DNA from: Rhizobiaceae bacterium
GTDB taxonomy: Bacteria; Pseudomonadota; Alphaproteobacteria; Rhizobiales; Rhizobiaceae
NCBI GenBank assembly: GCA_019635715.1
Contig: JAHBYY010000031.1
Location: forward strand, 1-48,741
Direction: 5' to 3'
DNA length: 48,741 bases
Shown piece by piece: positions 26,091-35,032 of this stretch. The notes beneath the pieces were generated by a model. That model did not search any database and was not told the origin of the DNA. It saw nothing but the letters and a program-made list of their open reading frames with translations. Within the stretch, counting starts at the first letter, position 1. Every line of letters starts with the position of its first letter. The position numbers and the translations under genes were made by a program.

Positions 26091-26207
26091 GGACGCTGTT
26101 TGGCAAGGGCGATTGCGCCGCGCAAGGGCGGTCCCGGCGCGGACCGCTGGTCCAGCAACGCGGCCCGCCTTAAACGCTTCTTAAACCATGTGCGGCAAGA
26201 TATCCGC

Positions 26208-26924
26208 ATGGCTGGAATTCGACTCCCCAAATTGAGATGGCTGATCGTCGGCGCGGTCGCGACGGGCGTGTGGGCCATGACCCAGGAACCGCCCAAGCGG
26301 GAGCATTGGCAGCGCAAGGACGCGGCGGAGAACGCCAGGTTCCAGAAGGACAAGGCCGACCGCGTGACGCGACGCGAGACGGTGACGCCGCAGACCGCGC
26401 TGGCCCCCGGACAGCGGCCGGCCAAGCAGGTCGCGGTCCCCGAGGCGGAGCCCATCCAGGAGACGCTGGTGGTGACCGAGAAGGTACGCCTGCGCAAGGA
26501 TGCCAGCACCGACAGCCCGGTGATCTCCGTCCTCAGGACGGGCCAGAGCGTCGAGGCCGGCGCAACCAGCGGGAAGTGGCGCAGGGTTTCGTTCGAGGGC
26601 AAGGTCGGCTGGGTTCACGGCGACTATCTGGCGCGCGGCTCGAAGGACGCGCTGCAGACCGCGGCGATCCCGCGCCCCAAGGCGCCCATCGGCCCAAAGC
26701 CCGCCGACGCCGCTCCCGAGCCTGTCGAGGAGGCTGTGCTGGCACCCGTGGCCGTGCCGGCAAGCCTGCCATCGGGCCGCACGGCGCAATGGTCGTCGAT
26801 GCGGCCGTCGCGGGCCCCGCAGGGCGGCGACTGCCAGTGCCCCTACGACCTGATGCTGAGCGGCCAGCAATGCGGCGAACGCAGCGCCTATGCGCGCGGC
26901 AAGACGGTCGCCTGCTACTTCTGA
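26208..26924 (+). CDS. SH3-domain protein, membrane-anchored or exported
   Basis: A 238-residue protein. A short basic N-terminus and a hydrophobic segment (LRWLIVGAVATGVWAM) suggest an anchor or signal. Residues of about 88-140 form a bacterial SH3 domain (VTEKVRLRKDASTDSPVISV, then GWVHGDYLA). A proline-rich linker leads to a conserved C-terminal cysteine motif, GDCQCPYDLMLSGQQCGERS, seen in similar rhizobial proteins. Binding to cell-wall peptides is a family-level expectation. The ATG at 26208 was chosen because it immediately precedes the anchor. Confidence 0.78.
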   Translation: MAGIRLPKLRWLIVGAVATGVWAMTQEPPKREHWQRKDAAENARFQKDKADRVTRRETVTPQTALAPGQRPAKQVAVPEAEPIQETLVVTEKVRLRKDASTDSPVISVLRTGQSVEAGATSGKWRRVSFEGKVGWVHGDYLARGSKDALQTAAIPRPKAPIGPKPADAAPEPVEEAVLAPVAVPASLPSGRTAQWSSMRPSRAPQGGDCQCPYDLMLSGQQCGERSAYARGKTVACYF

Positions 26925-26937
26925 TGCGCGCGGCGCG

Positions 26938-27249
26938 TCAGCGGCGCGACATGAAGCCGACGATCAGTCCGACCAGCGCCACGCCGACCAGCGCCGTCGT
27001 CAACGGGTGGTCCGACGCGGTCTGCCGGACGGCGCGCGACTGCTTGCGGATATGGGGAAGCGCGTCGGCGACGCGGCCGGCCAGGTCGTCGTAGAGATCC
27101 GACGCGGTGTCGCGGCTGTCGGAATAGGCGTGCGCGCCGCGCCTGGCGAGCGTCTTGCGCAAGGACGCGACTTCGTTCCGCAGCCGCGACACCTGATCCT
27201 CCAGATCGTCGGAGAGTTCGCCGCGAAGCTTGGTGAAGGTGGAAGCCAT
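26938..27249 (-). CDS. DUF883/YqjD-like small membrane-anchored protein
   Basis: A 103-residue protein with a predicted amphipathic coiled region (LEDQVSRLRNEVASLRKTLA) and a single C-terminal helix (HPLTTALVGVALVGLIVGFM) ending SRR, the layout of the YqjD/ElaB/DUF883 group. E. coli members tether ribosomes to the membrane in stationary phase. ATG 27249 follows AAGGA. An EcfG-type promoter at 27285-27310 points to general-stress induction, consistent with the family. Confidence 0.85.
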   Translation of the reverse strand: MASTFTKLRGELSDDLEDQVSRLRNEVASLRKTLARRGAHAYSDSRDTASDLYDDLAGRVADALPHIRKQSRAVRQTASDHPLTTALVGVALVGLIVGFMSRR

Positions 27250-27284
27250 GGGTCGTCCTTGCGCTGAATGACTGAACGCCGGAC

Positions 27285-27310
27285 AAACGCCCCTGGTTTG
27301 CGATGGTTCC
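27285..27310 (-). promoter_or_regulatory. Putative EcfG (general stress) promoter
   Basis: On the minus strand: GGAAC, 16 bp, CGTTT, matching the alphaproteobacterial EcfG consensus GGAAC-N16/17-CGTT. It lies 36 bp upstream of the DUF883-like gene's ATG and inside the gap after cobT. Confidence 0.7.
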
Positions 27311-27316
27311 GTCCCG

Positions 27317-28327
27317 TCAGTCTTTGCCGGAGACGCCCGCATCGGCGAAGCTCGCCATGCCGGTGTGGCAGGCCAGGGCGGAGCGCAGGATGTTCACCGC
27401 CAGACAGGCGCCGGACGCCTCGCCGAGCCGCATGCCGAGATCGAACAGCGGCTTGAGGGCGAGGGCGCCGAGCAGGCCGCGATGGCCGGCCTCGGCTGAC
27501 ACGTGCGCCGCGACCGCATGGTCGAGGCCGTGCGGGTGCAGCCGCGTCAGCGGCGCGACCGCGGCCGTGCAGACGAAGCCGTCGAGCAGCACTGGGACGC
27601 CCTTGTGCCGCGCCGCCAGCGTCGCCCCGAGGATTGCCGCGAGCTCGCGCCCGCCGACCGCCGCGGCGGCGCGCAGCGGATCGTGCAGCACCGCGCCGTG
27701 CAGCTTCATCGCGACCTCGATGGCCGCCTGCTTGCGGCCGAGGCCGGCATCGTCGACGCCGGTGCCGCGGCCCACCCATTGCTCGACGCCGCCGAACAGG
27801 GCGGAGGCGATGGCCGCCGCCGCCGTGGTGTTGCCGATGCCCATCTCGCCGAAGCAGAGCAGATCCAGGCCGGGCGTCACGGCGTCGTAGCCGCGTCCGA
27901 CCGCCGCTAGGAACTCCGCATCGTCCATTGCCGGCGCCAGCGTGAAGTCGTTCGTCGGCTTGTCGATCTGCAGCGGGATGACCTGCAGGTCGGCGCCTGC
28001 CATGCGCGCCAACTGGTTGATCGCGGCGCCGCCGGCCGCGAAATTGGCCACCATCTGGCCCGTCACCTCGGCCGGAAACGCCGAGACGCCCTGCGCGGTG
28101 ACGCCATGCGAGCCGGCGAAGACGATGACCTTCACCCTGTCCAGCGTCGGCAGCGGCTTGCCTTGCCAGCGGGCGAGCCAGCCGACGAGGGTTTCGAGCC
28201 GGCCGAGGCTGCCCTGCGGCTTGGTCAGCATGTCCTGATGCCTGGCAACGGCGTCCGCCGCCGCGGCATCGCCGACGGGCAGGTCCTGGCATGCGCCGCG
28301 CAGAGCATCGATGGAGGCGAAATTCAT
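27317..28327 (-). CDS. cobT: Nicotinate-nucleotide-dimethylbenzimidazole phosphoribosyltransferase
   Basis: A 336-residue enzyme making alpha-ribazole phosphate for the lower cobalamin ligand. Motifs: LTKPQGSLGRLETLVGWLA, FAGSHGVTAQGVSAFPAEVT, LLCFGEMGIGNTTAAAAIA and VLLDGFVCTAAVAPLTRL. These are diagnostic of the family, including the catalytic region near the C-terminus. It is called CobU in Pseudomonas denitrificans naming and should not be confused with the cobaltochelatase CobT subunit. It is the last gene of the cobA-cobB-cobS-cobT run, 18 bp after cobS. Confidence 0.93.
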   Translation of the reverse strand: MNFASIDALRGACQDLPVGDAAAADAVARHQDMLTKPQGSLGRLETLVGWLARWQGKPLPTLDRVKVIVFAGSHGVTAQGVSAFPAEVTGQMVANFAAGGAAINQLARMAGADLQVIPLQIDKPTNDFTLAPAMDDAEFLAAVGRGYDAVTPGLDLLCFGEMGIGNTTAAAAIASALFGGVEQWVGRGTGVDDAGLGRKQAAIEVAMKLHGAVLHDPLRAAAAVGGRELAAILGATLAARHKGVPVLLDGFVCTAAVAPLTRLHPHGLDHAVAAHVSAEAGHRGLLGALALKPLFDLGMRLGEASGACLAVNILRSALACHTGMASFADAGVSGKD

Positions 28328-28345
28328 GGGATGGGCTCCGACCGT

Positions 28346-29107
28346 TCAGGAGAGGAAGACTGTTGCCGCGACCAGCACGGCGATTTCGGAAATCTGCTGC
28401 ATGGCGCCGACCGTGTCGCCGGTCTGGCCGCTGATCTGCCTGAGGCACAACCAGCCGAAAGCGAGGAAGGCGACGAGCAGCACGCCGGCCGCGGCCAGCG
28501 CGCCGTGCGGTCCGAGCGCTGCGAGCGAAAGGGCGCCGAGCAGGACCGCGATCAGCGCCGGCAATTCCTCGATCGATCCTGCGCCGGCCGACAATCCTTC
28601 GGTGCGGGCGGGACGCAACGCATACATGAAGAGCGGCAGCATGGCGCGCGAAGCTCCGTGCGCGGCGATCATCGCGGCAAGCACGGCCAGGGGCGTGGCG
28701 AGTTCGGCAAGCGCGTTCCAGCGCAGCAGGATGGAAAGCGCAAGCGCTGCGGCGCCGTAGCTGCCGATCCTGCTGTCGCGCATGATCTCGAGCTTGCGGG
28801 CCCTGTCGCGCCCGCCGCCGAAGCCGTCCGCCGTGTCGGACAGTCCGTCCTCGTGCAGGCAGCCGGTCGCCACCATGGTCGCGGCGAGCGCCAGCGCCGC
28901 GGCAATGCCGGCGGAGAGATGGCTGAGATGGGCGAGCCAGAAGGCGGCGGCGCCGATCAGGCCGACGGCCCAGCCGGCGATGGGGGCCGCCCAGAAGGCG
29001 GACGACAGGCTGCGCGCGCCCAAGGGCGGCAGGGGAACCGGCAGGCGCGTGAAGAAAGAGACCGCCAGTGCCGCGCCGCCGGGAATGGCCTTGAGCCAGT
29101 CGGGCAT
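28346..29107 (-). CDS. cobS: Adenosylcobinamide-GDP ribazoletransferase
   Basis: A 253-residue membrane enzyme joining adenosylcobinamide-GDP with alpha-ribazole (phosphate), the last assembly step. The motif HEDGLSDTADGFGGGRDRAR, then LEIMRDSRIGSYGAAALAL, is the acidic metal-binding signature of the family. Several hydrophobic helices are predicted. It is CobV in P. denitrificans naming. It begins 3 bp after the cobB stop. Confidence 0.93.
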   Translation of the reverse strand: MPDWLKAIPGGAALAVSFFTRLPVPLPPLGARSLSSAFWAAPIAGWAVGLIGAAAFWLAHLSHLSAGIAAALALAATMVATGCLHEDGLSDTADGFGGGRDRARKLEIMRDSRIGSYGAAALALSILLRWNALAELATPLAVLAAMIAAHGASRAMLPLFMYALRPARTEGLSAGAGSIEELPALIAVLLGALSLAALGPHGALAAAGVLLVAFLAFGWLCLRQISGQTGDTVGAMQQISEIAVLVAATVFLS

Positions 29108-29110
29108 CGC

Positions 29111-30421
29111 TCAGGCTCCGGCGATCGCGTGGAAGAACGTGCCGCTGACCCGGCCGCGCCGGCCGCCGGACGGGCCGAGCGCATTGCCCTGGCCGTCGGC
29201 GAGCTGGGCAAGCGGCTCGTCGCCGCCCGGGTCGGACACACGCGCATAGTGGAACTCGTGACCGCGCAACGTGTCGCCCCGCCGCCCGACCGGACAGTCG
29301 TGCAGCAGCGTCGCCTGGCGGTAGCCGAGATTCATCCGGCGCCTGGCGAAGCTGGTCGAGTGGCCGAGCAGTGCGAGCATCGGATGCGTGACGCCCTCGG
29401 CATCCTCGAGGGACTGCCCCAGCACCATGAAGCCCCCGCATTCGCCGTGCACCGGCTTGGCTTGCGCGAAGCGCCGCATGCCGTCGAGAAATCCGGTCGC
29501 GGCGGACAGGGCGCCGGCATGCAGCTCCGGGTAGCCGCCGGGCAGCCAGCAGACGTCGCAATCGTCTCCGGGAGTTTCGCCGGCCAGCGGCGAGAACCGG
29601 ACGAGTTCGGCGCCCGCCTCCCGCCACTGCGCCGCAAGGTGGGGATAGAGGAAGGTGAAGGCGGCATCCTGCGCGACGGCGATCCGCTGTCCCGGCGGGG
29701 GCAAAGCGACTGCGCCGGACGCCGCGCCGGCCAGCGGGGCCGCCATTTCGACGATTCTGTCGATGTCGAGCGACCGTTCCATGACATCGGCGAGCCGGTC
29801 GATATGGGCGTCGAGATCGGTATGCTCGGCCGCCTGGACGAGGCCGAGATGGCGCTCGGGCAGCGTGACGGCGGGATCGCGCTGTACGGAACCCACGACC
29901 GGCAGGCCGACCGCCCGGACCGCGTCGCCGGCAAGCCGGACATGCCGGTCGCTGCCGACGCGGTTGAGCACGACGCCGGCGATCGAGACGGCCTCGTCAT
30001 AGGTGGCGAAGCCCTTGGCGACCGCGGCTGCCGTCTGCGACTGGCCCGAGACATCGAGCACCAGCAGCACGGGCACGCCGTAGCGCCGGGCGAGATCGGC
30101 CGCCGCCCCCGACCGCCCGTCGGCGGCCGGAATGCCGTCGAACAGACCCATGGCACTTTCGATGACGACGATGTCGGTGTCGGCGGCGGCTGAGGCCGCC
30201 AGGGTGCCGATCAGGTCCGGGCGCATGGCCCAACTGTCGAGATTGACGCCCGGCTGCCCTGTCGCCGCCTCGTGAAAGGCCGGGTCGATGTAATCGGGGC
30301 CGGATTTGGCGCCGCGCACCCGCAGGCCGCGCCGCCTGAGCGCCCGCAGCAGGCCGATGGTGACGCTGGTCTTGCCCGAACCGGAGCGCGGCGCGCCGAC
30401 GATGATGGCCCGGGCCGTCAT
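29111..30421 (-). CDS. cobB: Cobyrinate/hydrogenobyrinate a,c-diamide synthase
   Basis: A 436-residue glutamine amidotransferase that amidates side chains a and c. The N-terminal ATPase part shows IIVGAPRSGSGKTSVTIGLL and GAKSGPDYIDPAFHEAATG. The C-terminal GATase part has the nucleophile Cys328 in VHGECGGFMVLGQSL, and SFARRRMNLGYRQ nearer the end. The length is normal. ATG 30421 overlaps the cobA stop (ATGA), so cobA and cobB are coupled. Confidence 0.93.
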   Translation of the reverse strand: MTARAIIVGAPRSGSGKTSVTIGLLRALRRRGLRVRGAKSGPDYIDPAFHEAATGQPGVNLDSWAMRPDLIGTLAASAAADTDIVVIESAMGLFDGIPAADGRSGAAADLARRYGVPVLLVLDVSGQSQTAAAVAKGFATYDEAVSIAGVVLNRVGSDRHVRLAGDAVRAVGLPVVGSVQRDPAVTLPERHLGLVQAAEHTDLDAHIDRLADVMERSLDIDRIVEMAAPLAGAASGAVALPPPGQRIAVAQDAAFTFLYPHLAAQWREAGAELVRFSPLAGETPGDDCDVCWLPGGYPELHAGALSAATGFLDGMRRFAQAKPVHGECGGFMVLGQSLEDAEGVTHPMLALLGHSTSFARRRMNLGYRQATLLHDCPVGRRGDTLRGHEFHYARVSDPGGDEPLAQLADGQGNALGPSGGRRGRVSGTFFHAIAGA

Positions 30422-31203
30422 GGCTGGCTCCGCAGCTTGTCACGGAGTTCGACGATGCCGCCGACGACGATCAGCGAGGGCGAGACGACCGTCTCGCGCG
30501 CCGCGACTTCGGTCGCGGTGCCGAGCGTGGCGGTCACAGTGCGCTCCTGCGGCAGCGTCGCATTCTCGATGAAGGCGACCGGCGTTTCGTCGGCGAGGCC
30601 GCCAGCGCGCAGGGCCTCGAAGGTCTGCGCCATATGGGTGAGCCCCATGTAGATGACGATCGGCTGGCCGGTTCGCGCCAGTGCCGCCCAATCGGGGCGG
30701 TCGTCGCTGACGGCGGCGAAGCCGGTGGCCAGGATGATCGCGCCGTTGACGCCGCGCATCGTCGCGGGGATGCCCGCCGAGGTCAGACCGCCGAAAGCGG
30801 AGGTCACGCCGGGAAGCACGCGATAGGGGATGCCGTGTTCGGCCAGCGCCAGCGCCTCCTCGCCGCCGCGCGCGAAGACGAAGGGATGCCCGCCCTTCAG
30901 GCGGACCACCTTGCGCCCGTCCCGCGCCAGTCGGACCAGCGTGGCGTTGATCTCCGCCTGCGGGATTGACAGCCTGCCGCCGCGCTTGCCGACATAGAAC
31001 CGCTCGGCCTGTGCGGCCAGCGAGATGATCTCGTCCGACACCAGCGCATCATGGACGAGCGCGTCGGCCTGGTCGAGCGCGGAGAGCACGTCGAGCGTCA
31101 GCAGGCCGGGATCGCCGGGACCGGCGCCGGCCAGCCAGACGTGGCCGGGCTGAAGCACCGGCAGGCGGGCGGTCAGGCGGTCGAGGGCGCTGGCGAGACT
31201 CAC
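30418..31203 (-). CDS. cobA: Uroporphyrinogen-III C-methyltransferase
   Basis: SAM-dependent enzyme converting uroporphyrinogen III to precorrin-2, the entry to siroheme and cobalamin. Signature 1 is VWLAGAGPGDPGLLTLDVLS; signature 2 is VVRLKGGHPFVFARGGEEAL. A GTG at 31203 gives 261 residues. An in-frame TTG at 31221 would add six. GTG is chosen because the family motif starts about 28 residues later either way and GTG is the better codon. It is divergent from cbiD with a 53-bp gap. Confidence 0.92.
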   Translation of the reverse strand: MSLASALDRLTARLPVLQPGHVWLAGAGPGDPGLLTLDVLSALDQADALVHDALVSDEIISLAAQAERFYVGKRGGRLSIPQAEINATLVRLARDGRKVVRLKGGHPFVFARGGEEALALAEHGIPYRVLPGVTSAFGGLTSAGIPATMRGVNGAIILATGFAAVSDDRPDWAALARTGQPIVIYMGLTHMAQTFEALRAGGLADETPVAFIENATLPQERTVTATLGTATEVAARETVVSPSLIVVGGIVELRDKLRSQP

Positions 31204-31256
31204 GGACGACGCTTTCGGCAATGACGCGGCTTTGGACGCGCCGTATAGGACGGTGG

Positions 31257-32345
31257 ATGAGCGAAGATGATCGCCCCCTTCGACGTGGCTGGACGACCGG
31301 CGCCTGCGCCAGCGCGGCGGCGAAGGCTGCCTGCGCGGCGCTGCTGTCCGGCGACTTTCCCGATCCGGTAGAGATCGGCCTGCCCAGCGGCCAGCGCGTC
31401 TCCTTCGCGCTGGCCGTCAGCGACCTCGGCCAAGGGACGGCGAAGGCCGGGATCGTCAAGGATGCCGGCGACGATCCCGACGTGACGCATGGCGCGCTCG
31501 TCGCCGCGACCGTGCGGCGCGGCGCGGCCGGGTCGGGGGTCACCTTCCGGCGCGGCACCGGCGTCGGCCTGGTGACGCGCCCGGGGCTGCCCGTGCCGGT
31601 CGGCGAGCCGGCGATCAATCCGGTGCCGCGCCGCATGATCGCGCAGGCCATCGCGGAGGTGGCCGGGGAGGGCGCCGACATCGAGGTCGAAATCTCCGTG
31701 CCGGACGGCGAATTGCTGGCCCCGAAGACGCTCAATCCGCGGCTCGGCATCGTCGGCGGGATCTCGATCCTCGGGACGACCGGCATCGTCATCCCGTTCT
31801 CCTGCTCGGCATGGATCCATTCCATCCATCGCGGCATCGACGTGGCGCGCGCCATGGGCCTCGATCATGTCGCGGGCGCGACCGGCAATGCGTCCGAGAT
31901 CGCCGTCCAGAAGCATCATGGCCTGCACGAGGTGGCGCTGATCGACATGGGCGACTTCGTCGGCGGCATGCTCAAATATCTGCGCGCCCACCCGGTGAAG
32001 CGCGTCACCGTGGCGGGGGGCGTCGCCAAGATGACGAAGCTGGCGCAGGGCATGCTCGACGTGCATTCCAAGAGGGGTGCAGCCGATCTCGATGGGCTCG
32101 CCGATGTCGCGGCCGGGGCCGGCGCGCAGGCCGAGATCGTCGCGGCGATCCGCGGGTCGAATACGGTGGCGCAGGCGTTCCAGATCGCGCAGGCGGCCGG
32201 CGTCGCGATGGGCGATGCCGTGGCGGCGCGCGCCTGGGCGACGGCGGCGGCCGTGCTGGCCGGCACGGGCATCGAACTGGAGATCCTGATCTTCGACCGG
32301 GAGGGCGGGTTGATGGGCCATGCGCCGTTCGCAGGCGGCGGCTAG
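31257..32345 (+). CDS. cbiD: Cobalt-precorrin-5B C1-methyltransferase (CbiD)
   Basis: A 362-residue enzyme. LRRGWTTGACASAAAKAACA near the N-terminus, then FRRGTGVGLVTRPGLPVPVG, LGIVGGISILGTTGIVIPFS and the C-terminal GLMGHAPFAGGG, are typical of CbiD, which methylates C1 with loss of the two-carbon fragment. CbiD belongs to the anaerobic route, but here it lies among aerobic-pathway genes. It probably replaces CobF, which was not seen. ATG 31257 follows AGGACGG. It is the only plus-strand gene here besides cobK. Confidence 0.92.
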   Translation: MSEDDRPLRRGWTTGACASAAAKAACAALLSGDFPDPVEIGLPSGQRVSFALAVSDLGQGTAKAGIVKDAGDDPDVTHGALVAATVRRGAAGSGVTFRRGTGVGLVTRPGLPVPVGEPAINPVPRRMIAQAIAEVAGEGADIEVEISVPDGELLAPKTLNPRLGIVGGISILGTTGIVIPFSCSAWIHSIHRGIDVARAMGLDHVAGATGNASEIAVQKHHGLHEVALIDMGDFVGGMLKYLRAHPVKRVTVAGGVAKMTKLAQGMLDVHSKRGAADLDGLADVAAGAGAQAEIVAAIRGSNTVAQAFQIAQAAGVAMGDAVAARAWATAAAVLAGTGIELEILIFDREGGLMGHAPFAGGG

Positions 32346-32422
32346 GTTGGGTCGGAACCAGAGGTTCGGGTGGCCGGACTTGGAGCGTGTCGCGATTCCC
32401 TGGCCTTGGCGAGCACTCGACG

Positions 32423-32546
32423 GCCCCCTCCACCACTTCGTGGTTCCCCTCCCCCGTAAACGGGGGAGGATTGGGGGCGCGCAAGCGGCACCGCCAATCC
32501 TCCCCTGCGAAGCGGGGGAGGGGAACCACGAAGTGGTGGAGGGGGC
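32423..32546. repeat. Palindromic repeat between cbiD and cobM
   Basis: Inverted arms of about 33 bp, containing CCCTCCACCACTTCGTGG and its complement CCACGAAGTGGTGGAGGG, flank a short centre with CCAATCCTCCCC-type internal complementarity. It sits between two convergent genes, where it could act as a bidirectional transcript end. It belongs to a different family from the repeats in cobG and cobN. Confidence 0.85.
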
Positions 32547-32617
32547 GGATCTGATGTGATGGGCCACCGGATTCGACAGACTGCGACCAGTTCCCGGCGC
32601 CAAATGGTGCATCGACA

Positions 32618-33382
32618 TCACAACCCCTCCCGTCCCCTGAAACGGCGCTGATAGGCGGGATCGTAGAGCGAGCTCTCGACGAAATCCTCCGCACCGAGCG
32701 ACCGTCCGACGAAGACGATGGCGGTGCGCTCGATCGGCTGCGCGGCCAACTGCCCGGCGATGGTCGCCAGCGTGCCGCGCAGCATGCGCTGGTCGGGACG
32801 GGAGGCATGGAAGACGATCGCCACCGGGCAATCGGCGCCGTAGAGCGGGGTCAGTTCACCGACGATGCGGTCGATCGCGTGGATGGCGAGATGGATCGCC
32901 AGGGTCGCACCGGTCGCGCCGAAGGCCGCGAGCGTCTCCTTCTCGGGCATCGGCGATGCGCGGCCCGAGACCCGCGTCAGCACCAGGCTTTGCGCCACTT
33001 CGGGGATCGTCAGTTCGCGGCCGAGCGCCGCCGCCGCTGCCGCGAAGGCCGGCACGCCGGGCGTCAGCGTATAGGGGATGCCGAGCCCTTCCAGGCGCCG
33101 GATCTGTTCCGCCACCGCGCTCCAGACGGAGAGATCGCCGGAATGCAGCCGCGCCACGTCGTTGCCGGCGGCGTGGGCAAGCGCATATTCGCGCGCGATC
33201 TCGTCGAGCGACATCGGCGCCGTATCGACGATGCGCGCGCCGGGCGGGCACCAGTCGAGCATGGCGCGGTCGACGATCGACCCGGCGTAAAGGCAGACCG
33301 GGCAGCGGGCGAGCAGGTCGCGGCCGCGCACGGTGATGAGGTCGGCCGCGCCCGGCCCGGCGCCGATGAAATGGACGGTCAT
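32618..33382 (-). CDS. cobM: Precorrin-4 C11-methyltransferase
   Basis: A 254-residue SAM enzyme converting precorrin-4 to precorrin-5. Opening [20 protein letters not shown] and [15 protein letters not shown] are typical, as is [20 protein letters not shown]. The start ATG 33382 overlaps the cobE stop (ATGA). It ends the cobL-cobE-cobM run on the minus strand. Confidence 0.93.
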   Translation of the reverse strand: MTVHFIGAGPGAADLITVRGRDLLARCPVCLYAGSIVDRAMLDWCPPGARIVDTAPMSLDEIAREYALAHAAGNDVARLHSGDLSVWSAVAEQIRRLEGLGIPYTLTPGVPAFAAAAAALGRELTIPEVAQSLVLTRVSGRASPMPEKETLAAFGATGATLAIHLAIHAIDRIVGELTPLYGADCPVAIVFHASRPDQRMLRGTLATIAGQLAAQPIERTAIVFVGRSLGAEDFVESSLYDPAYQRRFRGREGL

Positions 33383-33765
33383 GGCAGGGCCTCGTCGGTG
33401 GCCAGCGCGCAGGTCACCGGTCCCGTCGCGACGCGCGGACCGAGCAGTCGGGCCCTTTCGCCGATGGCGGCGAGCGCCGCCGCCTCGGATGCGGAAGAGG
33501 CACCCGTCGCCTCGAGCGACGCCCGGGACGTCGTCAAGGTACGTGCGCTTTGCCGCTGCAGGCTGGCGCGGCCGATGACGACGACGACCAGCCCCACCGA
33601 ACGGGCGGCAGCGTGAATGGCCGGCTCGCCGGTCTTGTCCTCGGAGACGGCGAGCGCCTCGATATCGGCGAGTGCAACGTCATAGCGGGCCAGCCCAGCA
33701 TGAAGTGCTGCGAGCACCTCCGCCTCCGTCACGCCCTTGCGGCTTCCCAGGCCGGCGACGATCAT
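33379..33765 (-). CDS. cobE: CobE / CbiG C-terminal domain protein
   Basis: A 128-residue protein: [20 protein letters not shown] near the start and [20 protein letters not shown], the two conserved blocks of CobE/CbiG_C. In the aerobic pathway it helps hydrogenobyrinic acid formation; its exact role is not settled. ATG 33765 overlaps the cobL stop (ATGA). An upstream ATG at 33783 is possible but less likely. Confidence 0.9.
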   Translation of the reverse strand: MIVAGLGSRKGVTEAEVLAALHAGLARYDVALADIEALAVSEDKTGEPAIHAAARSVGLVVVVIGRASLQRQSARTLTTSRASLEATGASSASEAAALAAIGERARLLGPRVATGPVTCALATDEALP

Positions 33766-34991
33766 GGCTTCGCCCACGACCATTGGGTGACCGGCATCGC
33801 GGCGCGCCAGCCCTGCATGGAGCCGACCGGCTCGGCGCGCGCCACGGCAAGCCGCACCAGCTCGCCGCCGAGCCGCGACCGGAGCGCCAGCAGGACGGCT
33901 TCCATTTCCAGGGTCACGGCATTGGCGACCAGACGGCCGCCCGGCTTCAGCGCGTCGACGACGGCTTCCATCACGCCGGGCTCGCTGCCGCCTCCGCCGA
34001 CGAATACCGCATCCGGCGCCGGCAGCCCGGTCAGCGCGGCCGGGGCGCGTCCCTCCACCACCCGCAGGCCGGGGACGCCGCATCCGGCCGCGTTGCGCGC
34101 GATGCGCGCGGCGCGCGCCGCATCCGCCTCGATGGCGATCGCCCGGAGCGAGGGGTGGCGCAGCATCCACTCGATGCCGATCGAGCCGGAGCCGCCACCG
34201 ACATCCCACAGCAATTCGCCGCGCCGGGGCGCCAGTGCCGACAAGGTCACGGCGCGGATCTCGCGCTTGGTGAGCTGGCCGTCATGCTCGAACAGGTCGT
34301 CGTCCATGCCGGGCGTCAGCGGCAGGATGCGGGCTTCGCGATCCGATTCCACTTCGACGGCCAGGACATTGAGCGGATTGATGTCTTCGATCGTGAAGTC
34401 GGTGGCGAGCGCGGTGCGGACCGTCTCCCGTGTCCCGCCGAGCGCTTCGAGCACGGTCAGCCGGGAGCGTCCGAAGCCGAGCGTCGCGAGCAGCAGGGCG
34501 ACGAGGGCAGGGCCGTCGGCGTCGGAGGTCAGCGCCAAGATGCGCGCGCCCGGATGCAGCAGCGGCCGGATCAGGTCGGCGGGCCTGCCATGCAGCGAAA
34601 CCGTCTCGATCTCCGGCAGGGCCCAGCCGAGGCGGCTCGCGGCCAGCGAGAAGGCCGACGGCGCCGGCAGCACGCGCATCTCGCCGAACGGGATGTGGCG
34701 CGCCAGCGTGGTGCCGACCCCGTGACAGAACGGATCGCCGGAGGCCAGCACGCAGACCGGCCGGCCGCGCAGATCGCGAACGGCCTGCATCGCTGAATCG
34801 AAGGGTGACGGCCATCGTTCGGCCCGGCCGGTCACGATGGCGTCGACGAGACCGAGATGGCGGGCGCCGCCGAAAACGATCTCGGCCTGCGCGATCCGGC
34901 GCCTGGCCTCGCTGCCGAGACCTTCTAGGCCATCCTCGCCGATGCCGACGATCGACAGCCATGGGGTGGGCGAGGGAGAGTCAGCGGCCAT
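33762..34991 (-). CDS. cobL: Precorrin-6Y C5,15-methyltransferase (decarboxylating)
   Basis: A 409-residue two-domain enzyme (CbiE plus CbiT parts) converting precorrin-6B to precorrin-8. N-terminal domain: WLSIVGIGEDGLEGLGSEAR and VCVLASGDPFCHGVGTTLAR. C-terminal CbiT-like domain from about residue 233: LTKREIRAVTLSALAPRRGE, then LLWDVGGGSGSIGIEWMLRH. ATG 34991 begins MAADSPSP. It is divergent from cobK across a 334-bp gap filled mostly by a palindrome. Confidence 0.93.
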   Translation of the reverse strand: MAADSPSPTPWLSIVGIGEDGLEGLGSEARRRIAQAEIVFGGARHLGLVDAIVTGRAERWPSPFDSAMQAVRDLRGRPVCVLASGDPFCHGVGTTLARHIPFGEMRVLPAPSAFSLAASRLGWALPEIETVSLHGRPADLIRPLLHPGARILALTSDADGPALVALLLATLGFGRSRLTVLEALGGTRETVRTALATDFTIEDINPLNVLAVEVESDREARILPLTPGMDDDLFEHDGQLTKREIRAVTLSALAPRRGELLWDVGGGSGSIGIEWMLRHPSLRAIAIEADAARAARIARNAAGCGVPGLRVVEGRAPAALTGLPAPDAVFVGGGGSEPGVMEAVVDALKPGGRLVANAVTLEMEAVLLALRSRLGGELVRLAVARAEPVGSMQGWRAAMPVTQWSWAKP

Positions 34992-35032
34992 GGCGGGGCG
35001 GCATCGGGATTGGCTTTTGCGCGAGGTCGACG

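Noticed and set aside
27000-29627. Very long open frame on the minus strand (875 codons)
   Set aside because: It runs out of frame through cobB, cobS, cobT and the DUF883-like gene, is rich in Arg/Gly/Ala/Pro, and is explained by the high GC content.
28106-30193. Plus-strand open frame of 695 codons
   Set aside because: Antisense to cobT, cobS and cobB, whose motifs are clear; no recognisable domain.
31200-32831. Minus-strand open frame of 543 codons opposite cbiD
   Set aside because: Low-complexity antisense frame; cbiD on the plus strand has full family motifs.
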